Source of the DNA: Rhodoplanes serenus
GTDB lineage: Bacteria; Pseudomonadota; Alphaproteobacteria; Rhizobiales; Xanthobacteraceae
DNA length: 46,211 bases
Direction: 5' to 3'
Assembly (NCBI GenBank): GCA_009720755.1
Contig: WNKV01000026.1
Coordinates: 1 to 46,211, forward strand
Position numbers and translations under genes: made by a program. This document shows, in pieces, positions 16,132-24,881 of the stretch. Each line of letters begins with the position of its first letter. The first letter of the stretch is position 1. Under the pieces are notes generated by a model that did no database searches, was not told the DNA's origin, and worked only from the letters and a program-made list of their open reading frames with translations.

Positions 16132-17229
16132 ATGGCACGCACATTCAAGGTTCTGGTCGTCGGCGATGCGATGATCAGGGGTGACGCCTTCGCCGCGTCC
16201 GCGCAACGGATTCTCGGTGATCGCCTGGCCGGACTCGCGGCCGGCGAGTGGGAGAGCGAGTCCGGCAAGCTGCAAGCGCGGCGTCTCGCGGTGGAGAAGC
16301 AGGGCCCCGAGATCGAGGTGGTGGACCCGGTGATCACCCGCGAAGGGCGCGACGCCGAGATTCTCGCCGGCCTGTTCGTGCCGATCTCGTCCAAGGTGAT
16401 GGATGCGATGCCGAAGCTGCGCATCGCCGGGGTCGCCCGCGCCGGTGTCGAGAACGTCAACGTGCAGGCGGCGACCGAGCGCGGCATTCTCGTCTTCAAC
16501 GTCATGGGCCGCAATGCCGAGGCGGTCTCCGATTTCGCCGTCGGGCTGATGCTCGCCGAGAGCCGCAACATCGCGCGCTCGCACATGGGCATCAAGACCG
16601 GCACATGGCGCAAGGCGTTCTCCAACTCCGACTGGGTGCCGGAGCTGAAGGGCAAGACGGTCGGCCTCGTCGGCTTCGGTTTCATCGGCAGCCTGGTGGC
16701 CAAGAAGCTGTCGGGCTTCGACGTGAAGCTGCTGGTGCACGACACCTGGGTCGATCCACAGGCGATCCGTGCCGCCGGCGCCACTCCGGTCGACAAGGAC
16801 ACGCTGTTCCGCGAGAGCGACTTCGTCTCGCTGCACGCCCGCCTGCTGCCCGGCGGTGCCAAGCTGGTCGGCGCCGCCGAGCTCGCGCTGATGAAGCCGA
16901 CCGCCTACCTGATCAACACGGCGCGGGCCGGCCTCGTCGACGAGGCGGCGCTGGTCGCGGCTCTGAAGGAGAAGCGGATCGCCGGTGCCGCGCTCGACGT
17001 CCATTCGTCCGAGCCGATCGCGCCCGGCTCCGAGATCCTGACGCTCGACAACGTGACGCTGACCAGCCACATCGCCGGCACCACCCGCGAGGCGTTGACA
17101 CGCTCGCCCGATCTCCTGTTCGGCGACATCGCCAGGCTGTTCACCGGCGAGGCCCCGAACGGCATCGCCAATCCGGAGGTGCTGAAGGACCCGCGCTTCC
17201 AGGCTTGGCTCGCGGAGGTGAAGCCATGA
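16132..17229 (+). CDS. D-isomer-specific 2-hydroxyacid dehydrogenase
   Basis: A 365-residue NAD(P)-dependent dehydrogenase. The Rossmann loop is GFGFIG (181-186), and the catalytic triad is Arg265 (INTARAGLVDEAAL), Glu294 (DVHSSEP) and His313 (TSHIAGTT). It resembles the phosphoglycerate/hydroxypyruvate dehydrogenase branch but lacks a regulatory ACT domain. ATG 16132 follows GAGAGGG and is preferred over an in-frame TTG at 16114. It is first in a four-gene operon. Likely roles are oxidising an imported aldonate at C2, or reducing or oxidising a short hydroxyacid released by the aldolase. Confidence 0.86.
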   Translation: MARTFKVLVVGDAMIRGDAFAASAQRILGDRLAGLAAGEWESESGKLQARRLAVEKQGPEIEVVDPVITREGRDAEILAGLFVPISSKVMDAMPKLRIAGVARAGVENVNVQAATERGILVFNVMGRNAEAVSDFAVGLMLAESRNIARSHMGIKTGTWRKAFSNSDWVPELKGKTVGLVGFGFIGSLVAKKLSGFDVKLLVHDTWVDPQAIRAAGATPVDKDTLFRESDFVSLHARLLPGGAKLVGAAELALMKPTAYLINTARAGLVDEAALVAALKEKRIAGAALDVHSSEPIAPGSEILTLDNVTLTSHIAGTTREALTRSPDLLFGDIARLFTGEAPNGIANPEVLKDPRFQAWLAEVKP

Positions 17230-18062
17230 TGGTCTCGTTCGCCGAGATGCTGCGGGCGGCCCGCGCGGGGCGCTACGCCGTCGGCTCCTTCAACGTCTAC
17301 AACTACGAGACGATCCGCGGCGTCGTCGAGTGCGGCCGCGAGGCCGGCGCTCCGGTGATCGTCGCATTCGGGGCCGGCTACCTGCCCAACATGGAAGTGG
17401 ACGAGGTCGCTGCGCTGGTGCGCACCATGGCGGCCCAAACCGGCAGCCCGGTGGCGCTCCATCTCGATCACTGCAAGTCGTTCGAGGTGATCGTGCGGGC
17501 CGTGAAGGCCGGCTTCTCGTCGGTGATGTACGACGGCTCGACGCTGCCTTTCGAGGAGAACATGCGGCAGACGGCGCGCGTCGTCGAGGTGGCGCACGCG
17601 GCCGGGGTCGGCGTCGAGGCCGAGCTCGGCGCGCTCGCCCGCGGGGCGCACTCCAACGAGGAGGACGCCAGCGAGATCTACACCTCTCCCGAGGAGGCGA
17701 AGGTGTTCGCCGCCACCACCAAGGTCGACGCGCTCGCGGTGTCGATCGGCACCGTGCACGGGCTCTACAAGGGGGTCCCGAAGGTCGATGTCGGCGTGCT
17801 GAAGAAGATCGCCGCCGTGGTCGACATTCCGCTCGTGCTGCACGGCGGGTCCGGCACGCCGGAGCCGATCATCCGCGACTGCATCGCCAACGGCATCGCC
17901 AAGATCAACGTCAACACCGAGATCTCGGTCAACGCCGTCGGCAAGATGCGGACGCTGCTCGCCGGCGGCGAGGACCTGCATCTGTCGCAGATCAGCCGCG
18001 CCGAGGTCGGCTGGGTGAAGGAGGTGGTCGCCAAGTACATGGCGCTGTTCGCCGCCGGTTGA
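17226..18062 (+). CDS. Class II (zinc) ketose-bisphosphate aldolase family protein
   Basis: A 278-residue TIM-barrel aldolase of the FbaA/GatY family. Asp81-His82 in LHLDHCK supply the catalytic acid and a zinc ligand, VEAELG the Glu, His178 (IGTVHG) and His206 (LHGGSG) the other zinc ligands. KINVNTE is the phosphate-binding segment. It should cleave a phosphorylated ketose or keto-acid retro-aldol fashion. It overlaps the dehydrogenase stop (ATGATG). Companions show it is not the housekeeping fructose-bisphosphate enzyme but part of a dedicated catabolic operon. Confidence 0.88.
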   Translation: MMVSFAEMLRAARAGRYAVGSFNVYNYETIRGVVECGREAGAPVIVAFGAGYLPNMEVDEVAALVRTMAAQTGSPVALHLDHCKSFEVIVRAVKAGFSSVMYDGSTLPFEENMRQTARVVEVAHAAGVGVEAELGALARGAHSNEEDASEIYTSPEEAKVFAATTKVDALAVSIGTVHGLYKGVPKVDVGVLKKIAAVVDIPLVLHGGSGTPEPIIRDCIANGIAKINVNTEISVNAVGKMRTLLAGGEDLHLSQISRAEVGWVKEVVAKYMALFAAG

Positions 18063-18156
18063 CGGCGCACGAGCCGCGGAGTGCGGCGGGCCGCGCGCGC
18101 GACCAGCCGCGGACGGCGGCCACCGAGGCCGTCGACACCTCGCTGGAGAAGCGATC

Positions 18157-19674
18157 ATGGAGAACATTGTCGTCGTCGACGTGGGCACGTCGAGCCTCAA
18201 GGCGATGCTGTATACCCGGGCCGGCCATCTGCTTCATGCGGCCGCTCGACCCTACGACTCGGAGTTCGGCCGCAAGCCCAATTATGTCGAGCAGGACCCG
18301 CAGACTTGGCGGTCGGCGCTGTTCGACACCCTGAAGGACGTCGGCGACCATGTCGCCGTGAAGGGGCTCGACGTCGCGGCGATCGCGGTGACGTCGCAGC
18401 GCGCCTCGGTGATCCCCGTCGACCGGGACGGCGTGCCGCTGCACAAGGCGCTGATGTGGCAGGACAAGCGCAGCATTCCGCAATGCGAGGCGCTGCTCGC
18501 CGAGCTCTCCCTCGACGATGTTTACCAGCGCACCGGCTTGCGGGTGAACCCGTATTTCTCGGCGCCCAAGATGATGTGGCTGAAGGCCGAGCGGCCGCAG
18601 ATCCACGCCCAGACCCACAAGCTTCTCGGCGTCCAGGACTACGTCGCGCATCTGCTCACCGGGCGCTTCGTCACCGATGCGTCGCAGGCGTGCCGCACGC
18701 TGCTCATGAACATCGGCACCTTCGACTGGGACGAGGACATGATCCGCGTCTCCGGCATCGATCGTGATTTCCTGCCGGATCTGGTGCCGCCCGGCAGCCG
18801 CGTCGGCGGGCTCACGGCCGCGATGGCAGCCCATTGTGGGCTGCCCGAGGGTGTGCCGGTGATCCTCGGCGGCGGCGACCAGCAATGCGCGGCGCTCGCC
18901 CTCGATGTGCTCCAGCCGGGCGCCGCGGAGGCCAACACGGGCACCGGCTCGTTCGTCATCGCCTATTCGGACGAGCCGCGCTTCCATCCCGAGTGCCGCA
19001 CGCTGTGCAGCGCCGGCGCGGTGCCCGGCACCTGGATCGTCGAGGCCGGCATCTTCACCACCGGGCTCGTGCATCGGTGGTTCAAGGAGCAGTTCTATCC
19101 CGAGGGGGCCGATGCCTACGCGGTGATGAACGAGGAGGCGCGGCGGTCGCCGCCCGGCGCCAAGGGCGTGCTGCTCGTCCCGCATTTCGAGGGCAGTGCG
19201 GCGCCATACTGGAATCCGCTCGCCCGCGGCCTGTTCTTCAATCTCACCATGGCGACCACGCGGGCCGACATGGCGCGGGCCGTGGTCGAGGGCATCGCGT
19301 TCGAGATCGCCAAGGACGTGCAGCTCCTGGAGAGTCTCGGGGTGCCGATCGAGTCGGTGCGGGTCGCCGGCGGCCTCACCACGCTCGATCTGTTCAACCA
19401 GATCCAGGCCGATGCGTTCGCCAAGCCGGTGCTGCACTACGACAACAGCGAGGCTTCCTCGCTCGGGGCGCTGATGAGCGCGGCCGTGACACTCGGCCTC
19501 TATGCCGATCATCCGCAGGCGTTCCGCACCATCGTGGCGGACGAGCCGGAAACCTATCTGCCCGACGACGCCGTCACCCGCCGCTACCGCCGCATCCTCC
19601 AACGCAAGGATGCGCTCTACGACGCGCTCGACGCCCACGGCATCTACGCGACATTCAACCAAGTCCTCGACTGA
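18157..19674 (+). CDS. FGGY-family carbohydrate kinase
   Basis: A 505-residue kinase with the two ribonuclease-H-like domains of the FGGY family: N-terminal VVVDVGTSSLKAMLY (phosphate 1), VTSQRASVIPVD, and DASQACRTLLMN. The catalytic base Asp241 lies in GGGDQQCAALA, followed by TGTGSFVIAYS and the adenosine-binding segment VRVAGGLTT. It phosphorylates a sugar, polyol or sugar acid using ATP; the family includes xylulokinase, gluconokinase and glycerol kinase. The substrate is presumably the pathway intermediate made by the dehydrogenase or taken up by the GntP permease. GGAGAAG precedes the ATG. Confidence 0.9.
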   Translation: MENIVVVDVGTSSLKAMLYTRAGHLLHAAARPYDSEFGRKPNYVEQDPQTWRSALFDTLKDVGDHVAVKGLDVAAIAVTSQRASVIPVDRDGVPLHKALMWQDKRSIPQCEALLAELSLDDVYQRTGLRVNPYFSAPKMMWLKAERPQIHAQTHKLLGVQDYVAHLLTGRFVTDASQACRTLLMNIGTFDWDEDMIRVSGIDRDFLPDLVPPGSRVGGLTAAMAAHCGLPEGVPVILGGGDQQCAALALDVLQPGAAEANTGTGSFVIAYSDEPRFHPECRTLCSAGAVPGTWIVEAGIFTTGLVHRWFKEQFYPEGADAYAVMNEEARRSPPGAKGVLLVPHFEGSAAPYWNPLARGLFFNLTMATTRADMARAVVEGIAFEIAKDVQLLESLGVPIESVRVAGGLTTLDLFNQIQADAFAKPVLHYDNSEASSLGALMSAAVTLGLYADHPQAFRTIVADEPETYLPDDAVTRRYRRILQRKDALYDALDAHGIYATFNQVLD

Positions 19675-19737
19675 CGAACCACCAGAGCGGCGCCCGCGTG
19701 ATCCCGCGGGGCGCGGGCGGCCGTGGGGGATACCGAC

Positions 19738-21072
19738 ATGAGTAGTGGATTCGCGCTGTCGATCCTCGGGATCTCGGTCCTGATGATCATCGTGATGTGC
19801 GTCCGGTTCAAGATCAGCGCCTTCCTGGCGCTGATGTTCGCGTGCTTCTTCATCGCGCTCGCGACCGGCATGCCGCTCGACAAGATCAGCAAGTCGCTGG
19901 AAACCGGCATGGGCAACACGCTCGGCTTCCTGGCGCCGATCCTGGCGTTCGGCGCCGTCATCGGCAAGCTGATGGAGGTCTCGGGCGGCGCCGAGCGGCT
20001 CGCCCGCACGCTGATCGGGGTGCTCGGCAAGTCGCAGGCCCACTGGGCCATGCTGATCGTCGGCTATGTGTGCGGCATCCCGGTGTTCTTCCAGGTCGGC
20101 CTGGTGCTGCTGATCGCGCTGATGTTCAGCGTCGTCAAGGAGTCCGGCCTGCCGGTGCTCCAGGTCGGCCTGTCGATGGTGGCGGCGCTGCTCACGGTGC
20201 ACTGCATCGTGCCGCCGCATCCGGCCGCCATGGCGATCGCGCTCACCCTCAAGGCCGATGTCGGCAAGGTGATCTTCTACGGCCTGCTCGTCGGCCTGCC
20301 GGCCGCCGCGCTCGCCGGCCCGATCTTCGGCAAGTTCATCTCGCGCTACTACGAGGTGGAGCCGGCCGGGGTGTTCGCCTCGACGGCGCCGCGGGACGAC
20401 GCGGAGCTGCCGCCCTTCGGCCTCACGCTGTTCACCATCCTGTTCCCGCTGCTCCTGATGATCAACAAGACGTTCTTCGACCTCCTGGCTCCGAAGGACG
20501 CCGTCTACATGCCGGTCGTCGCCTTCATCGGCAATCCGATCGTGGCGCTGTTCCTGTCGTCGATCCTCACCTACGTGGTGCTCGGGATCGGGCGCGGCTT
20601 CACGCTGGAGGACCTGGGCAAGAAGACCGAGGCGAGCTTCGGCCCGATGGCCTCGATCATCCTGGTGATCGGCGCCGCCGGCTCGTTCAACAAGATCATC
20701 ATGGACTGCGGCATGGGCGACGTCCTCAAGGACGTGCTGACCGCCATCCAGGTGAGCCCGCTGATCATGGCGTGGCTGATCGCCATCCTGATGCGCTTCG
20801 CCATCGGCAGCGCGACGGTGGCGATGATGACCGGCGTCGGCTTCATCATGCCGGTGCTGGCGAACTATCCGGGTCTCGATCCGGCGCTCGTCGCGGTCGC
20901 CACCGGGGCCGGTGCCATCGGGGCTTCGCACGTCACCGACTCGGGCTTCTGGTTCGTCAAGGAGTGCCTCGGCATCCCGATGCGGGCCATGTACGCGACC
21001 TTCACGCTGTCCACCACCATCGCGGCGGTCGGCGGCCTGATCGGGGTGCTGATCCTCGCCCAGCTCGTGTGA
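19738..21072 (+). CDS. GntP-family sugar-acid:H+ symporter
   Basis: A 444-residue inner-membrane permease with about 12 hydrophobic segments. Recognisable GntP-family stretches are FLAPILAFGAVIGKLMEVSG, GIPVFFQVGLVLLIAL, HCIVPPHPAAMAIA and IGASHVTDSGFWFVKE. The family carries gluconate, idonate, glycerate and related aldonates, so this gene points to a sugar acid as the pathway substrate. ATG 19738 follows GGGGGA; an in-frame GTG at 19723 is less likely. It is the last gene of the operon, ahead of a hairpin. Confidence 0.92.
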   Translation: MSSGFALSILGISVLMIIVMCVRFKISAFLALMFACFFIALATGMPLDKISKSLETGMGNTLGFLAPILAFGAVIGKLMEVSGGAERLARTLIGVLGKSQAHWAMLIVGYVCGIPVFFQVGLVLLIALMFSVVKESGLPVLQVGLSMVAALLTVHCIVPPHPAAMAIALTLKADVGKVIFYGLLVGLPAAALAGPIFGKFISRYYEVEPAGVFASTAPRDDAELPPFGLTLFTILFPLLLMINKTFFDLLAPKDAVYMPVVAFIGNPIVALFLSSILTYVVLGIGRGFTLEDLGKKTEASFGPMASIILVIGAAGSFNKIIMDCGMGDVLKDVLTAIQVSPLIMAWLIAILMRFAIGSATVAMMTGVGFIMPVLANYPGLDPALVAVATGAGAIGASHVTDSGFWFVKECLGIPMRAMYATFTLSTTIAAVGGLIGVLILAQLV

Positions 21073-21128
21073 GCGGCGGCGCACGATCTCTCGTCCGATC
21101 CCCGCCAAGTCGATCGGACGTCGCGTGG

Positions 21129-21158
21129 AAGGGCCGGGGCGGCGACGCTCCGGCCCTT
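21129..21158. terminator. Bidirectional terminator-like hairpin
   Basis: AAGGGCCGG (21129-21137), a 12-nt loop, then CCGGCCCTT (21150-21158). This perfect 9-bp stem lies 57 bases after the GntP stop and 11 before the stop of the convergent FAD monooxygenase. The A/T ends of the stem give short U-runs in both directions. Confidence 0.65.
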
Positions 21159-21168
21159 CTGCATCGGC

Positions 21169-22413
21169 TCAGGGCCGCACCGCCGTCGCGTTGGCGGGCG
21201 CGGGGACCGGGACGTCGCCGCCGCGCGGGCGCCAGCCGTAGATCCAGTCGTGGCGGGCCAGCAGCCGGTCGCCGCCCAGCATCCGCATGCCGAGATCGCG
21301 GACTGCCGCGGCCGGCCCGCCGAGGTGATAGGCGCGGTCGTTGCGCCGCGCCCCGGCCCGCACCGCGGCGGTGCGGCGGCGGCGGCGCGTCTCGTAGTCG
21401 GCGAGCGCCGCGACCGGATCACCGGGCCGCAGGGCGAGCGCGTCGGCGAGCTCGGCGGCGTCCTCGATCGCCATGGCGGCGCCCTGCGCCAGGAACGGCA
21501 GCATCGGATGGGCGGCATCGCCCAAGAGGGTCACCGGGCCGCGGCTCCAGCGGGCGAGGGGTGGTCGGTCGTACAGCGCCCAGCGCAGCCACTGCTCGGG
21601 CCGCGCCAGCAGGTCACGGGCCGCCGGCGCCCAGGCGTGCGCCGGGAGGCGCGTCAGCAGCGCGGCGCCGTCGCCCGGAGCGCTCCAGCCGGTCACCGCC
21701 TCGCGATCATGGGCGATCGCCACCACGTTGATCAGCCGTCCGCCACGCACCGGGTAGTGGACCAGATGGGCGCCAGGCCCGAGCCACAGGTCGACGATCG
21801 GGGCGCGCAGGGCGGGCTCCACCGCGTCGGCCGGCAGCAACGCCCGCCAGGCGGTGCGGTAGGCGGGGCGGGGCGGGGCGTCGCCGATCAGCCGGGCGCG
21901 CACCCGTGACCACAGGCCGTCGGCGCCGATCAGGGCGAGGCCGCTGTGCTCGCTCGTCCCATCGGCGCCGCTGCACGCCACCGTGACGCCGTTGCGATGC
22001 ACCGCGTAGTCGTCGACCCGCATGCCGAGCACCAGGGCGATGTCGGGCCGCTGGCGGGCGAGGGCGAGCAGCACCGCCTGGAGGTCGCCGCGATGGATCA
22101 CCCGGTAGGGGGCGCCGTAGCGCAATTCCGAATTGCCGACCGGCAAGCGGACGATCTCGCTCCCGGTGGCGGCGCGGCGCACCCGCACGGCCTCGGGGGC
22201 GACCGTCACGGCATCAAGCCGCGCGGCGGCACCGAGGCCGATCAGCACCCGCATGGCGTTGGGGGAGAGCTGGATGCCGGCGCCGGTCGCCTCCAGCACC
22301 GTGGCTTGCTCCAGCACGACGACGCGGAAGCCGCGGTCGGCGAGCGCGATGGCCGCGGTCAGCCCGCCGATGCCGGCGCCGGCGACGACGATGGTGCGGG
22401 AGGCCGGCGGCAC
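21169..22413 (-). CDS. FAD-dependent monooxygenase, salicylate hydroxylase-like
   Basis: A 414-residue group A flavoprotein hydroxylase. GAGIGG near residues 12-17 is the FAD ADP-binding loop, GADGLWSRVR is the DG motif, and LLGDAAHPMLPFLAQGAAMAIEDA is the GD motif with the active-site loop. Relatives hydroxylate aromatic acids such as salicylate or 3-hydroxybenzoate. The substrate is unknown, and no ring-cleavage gene is near. The GTG start at 22413 is the first plausible codon before the fold and has a poor ribosome binding site. It begins 28 bases after the zf-CHCC gene stop on the same strand. Confidence 0.82.
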   Translation of the reverse strand: MPPASRTIVVAGAGIGGLTAAIALADRGFRVVVLEQATVLEATGAGIQLSPNAMRVLIGLGAAARLDAVTVAPEAVRVRRAATGSEIVRLPVGNSELRYGAPYRVIHRGDLQAVLLALARQRPDIALVLGMRVDDYAVHRNGVTVACSGADGTSEHSGLALIGADGLWSRVRARLIGDAPPRPAYRTAWRALLPADAVEPALRAPIVDLWLGPGAHLVHYPVRGGRLINVVAIAHDREAVTGWSAPGDGAALLTRLPAHAWAPAARDLLARPEQWLRWALYDRPPLARWSRGPVTLLGDAAHPMLPFLAQGAAMAIEDAAELADALALRPGDPVAALADYETRRRRRTAAVRAGARRNDRAYHLGGPAAAVRDLGMRMLGGDRLLARHDWIYGWRPRGGDVPVPAPANATAVRP

Positions 22414-22441
22414 GGTGTGACTGATCGGTCGGAACGCGAGG

Positions 22442-22690
22442 TCAGGCAGCCTTAGCGTCCCGCAGGGCGCATTCGGGTGGGCGGGCCTCGAAGCCGTGCA
22501 GGGCGGGGTCGTGGCGGTAGAGGGTAGAACAGTAGGGGCAGACGATCTCGTGATCGTCCCCCATATCCAGGAAGACGTGCGGATGATCGAACGGCGGGGT
22601 GGCGCCGATGCACATGAACCGCTTGGCGCCGATGGTGATCGCCGCGACGCCGGGATCGTTATGGAAGTGGGGTACGATCTTGTCCGCCAT
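22442..22690 (-). CDS. zf-CHCC zinc-finger domain protein (NDUFS6-like)
   Basis: An 82-residue protein with the zf-CHCC signature: RFMCIG, DHPHVFLDMGDDHEIVCPYC, STLYRH. Three Cys and a His would bind one zinc. Its mitochondrial relative NDUFS6 is an accessory subunit of complex I; the alphaproteobacterial versions are small conserved proteins presumed to have a similar role. It is upstream of, and probably co-transcribed with, the FAD monooxygenase. Confidence 0.88.
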   Translation of the reverse strand: MADKIVPHFHNDPGVAAITIGAKRFMCIGATPPFDHPHVFLDMGDDHEIVCPYCSTLYRHDPALHGFEARPPECALRDAKAA

Positions 22691-22794
22691 GATTCCACCT
22701 TTGCGGCAGCGTTTCGTGGTCGCCCGGCCGGGGCGCCGGACGGACGCGGCGCGGTCGCCGGCGCTCCGACGGCGCGGACCATAGCGGGCCTGTC

Positions 22795-24021
22795 ATGACT
22801 TTCCTAGTGCGGGCCACGTCCGTCGGGGCCGAACCAGCGAAGCGGGGAGCCGAGCGCGCCCGCCGCGCGGGCGGGGGCGCGTCGTCGCGGCGCCGTCGGC
22901 ATCTCGCGCTGCCGGTGCTAGTGGCGGCGTCGCTCGCCGGTGCCCTGTGGCTCGCCGCGCCGCGGGCGCTCGACTCGGTCGGCCTGCTGCTCGACCAGAA
23001 CGATCCCGTCCGGCTCGCCGACCGGATGGTCGCCCGCAGCCTCGATGCCGATGTGGCCCGCCGCGAGATCGCGGCGGCGCTGGCGGCCGGCGATGTCGAG
23101 CTGGCGCAGAGCTTCGTGGAGCTGTCGCGGGCCCGCGGTGTCGCCCTCGATCCCGCCCAGGTGACCGCGGTCGAGGCGGCCGCGGCGCCACGGGCGACCG
23201 CGCTGCGCGCCGCGCGGAATTTCGGCCACGGCCTCGTCTCCGGCGAGCCCGACGATGCCGCCGGCGTCGCCGGCATGCTGCTCGGCGACCTCTTCGTGTT
23301 CGGTGACGTGCGCGACGCCGTGCGCGAGGGCGGCCGGCTCGTCACCGGGGCGGAGGCCGACCCGCTGGTGCTCGGCCTTGCCGGCGTCGGCCTCGCGGTC
23401 ACGGCCGGGACCTACGCCTCGCTCGGCGCCGGGGCGCCGGCCCGGGCCGGCGTCTCCGTCGTCAAGGCGGCGTTGAAGACGGGACGGATGGGGGCGGGGC
23501 TCGCGGCCTGGACTGGGCGGGTGTTGCGCGGCGCCGTCGACCTGCCGGCGGCGCGCCACGCCGTGGCCGGCGCCGTGCTGCAACCGGCCGCCGCGGCCCG
23601 CGGGCTGCGGGCGGCCGTCAAGCTCGACAAGGCGAAGCCGCTCGCCGATCTCCTCCAGGACGCCGGCCGCATCCAGGCCAAGGCCGGCACCCGCGCCGCC
23701 ATGGACGCCATGAAGATCGCCGAGGGGCCACGCGACGTCGCCAAGGCCGCCAAGCTCGCCGAGGCGAGCGGTGGCAAGACCCGGGCGATCCTCAAGCTCG
23801 GCGGGCGGGGGGCGATCGCGCTGACGACCGGCGCCCTGACGCTGTTCCAGTGGTCCGTCTCGGCGCTGCTGTGGCTCCTGTGGGGGCTCGGGCTGGTGAA
23901 GAGCCTGACCGAGCGGATCACCCGCCGCTGCCTGGCGATCGGCCGCCAGCGGTGTTCTCGTCGGATCACCCGGGCGGCGGCGCCCGGCGCCCCGAGCCTG
24001 GTCTTGCTCCGGGCCTCCTAA
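22795..24021 (+). CDS. Unrecognised Ala-rich membrane protein
   Basis: A 408-residue protein of no family I recognise. After a basic N-terminus (Arg-rich residues 17-36) there is a hydrophobic segment (about 37-57) ending in a soluble Ala-rich helical region. Further hydrophobic stretches lie near 148-165, 185-222 (Gly/Ala-rich) and 340-370 (TLFQWSVSALLWLLWGLGLV). The C-terminus is again basic. Similar unannotated proteins are, from memory, common in Bradyrhizobium-like genomes. The start at ATG 22795 has no clear ribosome binding site. It is divergent from the zf-CHCC gene. Confidence 0.6.
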   Translation: MTFLVRATSVGAEPAKRGAERARRAGGGASSRRRRHLALPVLVAASLAGALWLAAPRALDSVGLLLDQNDPVRLADRMVARSLDADVARREIAAALAAGDVELAQSFVELSRARGVALDPAQVTAVEAAAAPRATALRAARNFGHGLVSGEPDDAAGVAGMLLGDLFVFGDVRDAVREGGRLVTGAEADPLVLGLAGVGLAVTAGTYASLGAGAPARAGVSVVKAALKTGRMGAGLAAWTGRVLRGAVDLPAARHAVAGAVLQPAAAARGLRAAVKLDKAKPLADLLQDAGRIQAKAGTRAAMDAMKIAEGPRDVAKAAKLAEASGGKTRAILKLGGRGAIALTTGALTLFQWSVSALLWLLWGLGLVKSLTERITRRCLAIGRQRCSRRITRAAAPGAPSLVLLRAS

Positions 24022-24059
24022 GTCACCTCAAGAAGAACCTTCAACGTACTGTCATATCG

Positions 24060-24812
24060 ATGCAATCCTTCAAGAACGGTCCCGTCGACATCGCCTATCT
24101 GGACAAGGGCGAGGGCGAGCCCATCGTGCTCGTCCACGGCTTCGCCTCCAGCAAGGAGGCCAACTGGGTGCATCCGCGCTGGGTCGCCACCCTGACCCAT
24201 GCGGGGCGGCGGGTGATCGCCCCGGACATGCGCGGCCACGGCGCCTCGTCCAAGCTCTACGATCCCGCCGCCTACCACGCCGACGCCATGGCGGACGACG
24301 TGCGGGCACTGCTCGACCATCTCGGCATCGGCCGGGCCGACGTGATGGGCTACTCCATGGGGGCGCGGGTGACGGCGTTCCTGGCGCTGGACCATCCGGA
24401 GCGGGTGCGCTCGGCCATCCTGGGCGGGCTCGGCCTGCACCTGGTCGACGGCGTCGGCCTGCCGGAGACCATCGCGGACGCCATGGAGGCGCCGTCGCTC
24501 GCCGACGTCCACGACGCCCAGGGGCGGACCTTCCGCTCCTTCGCGGAGCGCACCAAGTCCGACCTGCGGGCGCTGGCGGCCTGCATCCGCGGCTCGCGCC
24601 AGACCCTGACGCCCGTCGAGGTCGGCCGGCTGGAGCCGCCGGTGCTGATCGCGGTCGGCACCAAGGACGACGTCTCCGGCTCCGGGGCCGGGCTCGCGGC
24701 GCTCATCCCGGGCGCCAGGCTTGTGGACATTCCGGGGCGCGACCACATGCTGGCGGTCGGCGATCGCGTCTACAAGGCGGCGGTGCAGGAGTTCCTGGCC
24801 GAGCGGCCGTGA
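24060..24812 (+). CDS. Alpha/beta-fold hydrolase
   Basis: A 250-residue alpha/beta hydrolase. The oxyanion segment is VLVHGFASSK, the lid-proximal motif is DMRGHGAS, the nucleophile elbow is GYSMGA (Ser99), an acid follows near VGTKDD, and the catalytic His is in PGRDHM. The family covers esterases, haloperoxidase-like enzymes and C-C hydrolases. The N-terminal MQSFKNGPVDIAYLDKG has no signal peptide, so it is cytosolic. Substrate unknown. It starts 38 bases after the preceding gene and may share its transcript. Confidence 0.88.
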   Translation: MQSFKNGPVDIAYLDKGEGEPIVLVHGFASSKEANWVHPRWVATLTHAGRRVIAPDMRGHGASSKLYDPAAYHADAMADDVRALLDHLGIGRADVMGYSMGARVTAFLALDHPERVRSAILGGLGLHLVDGVGLPETIADAMEAPSLADVHDAQGRTFRSFAERTKSDLRALAACIRGSRQTLTPVEVGRLEPPVLIAVGTKDDVSGSGAGLAALIPGARLVDIPGRDHMLAVGDRVYKAAVQEFLAERP

Positions 24813-24881
24813 CGCCCCGCGAGGTGCGGTGCGTCGTATCGTGTATGATGGCGGTGGGACCGCCGAACCGAGGAGGGCAGC

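Noticed and set aside
17992-21108. Minus-strand open frame of 1038 codons across the kinase and permease genes
   Set aside because: A very long frame, but it is Arg/His/Gln-rich with no domain; the plus strand encodes an FGGY kinase and a GntP permease with intact motifs.
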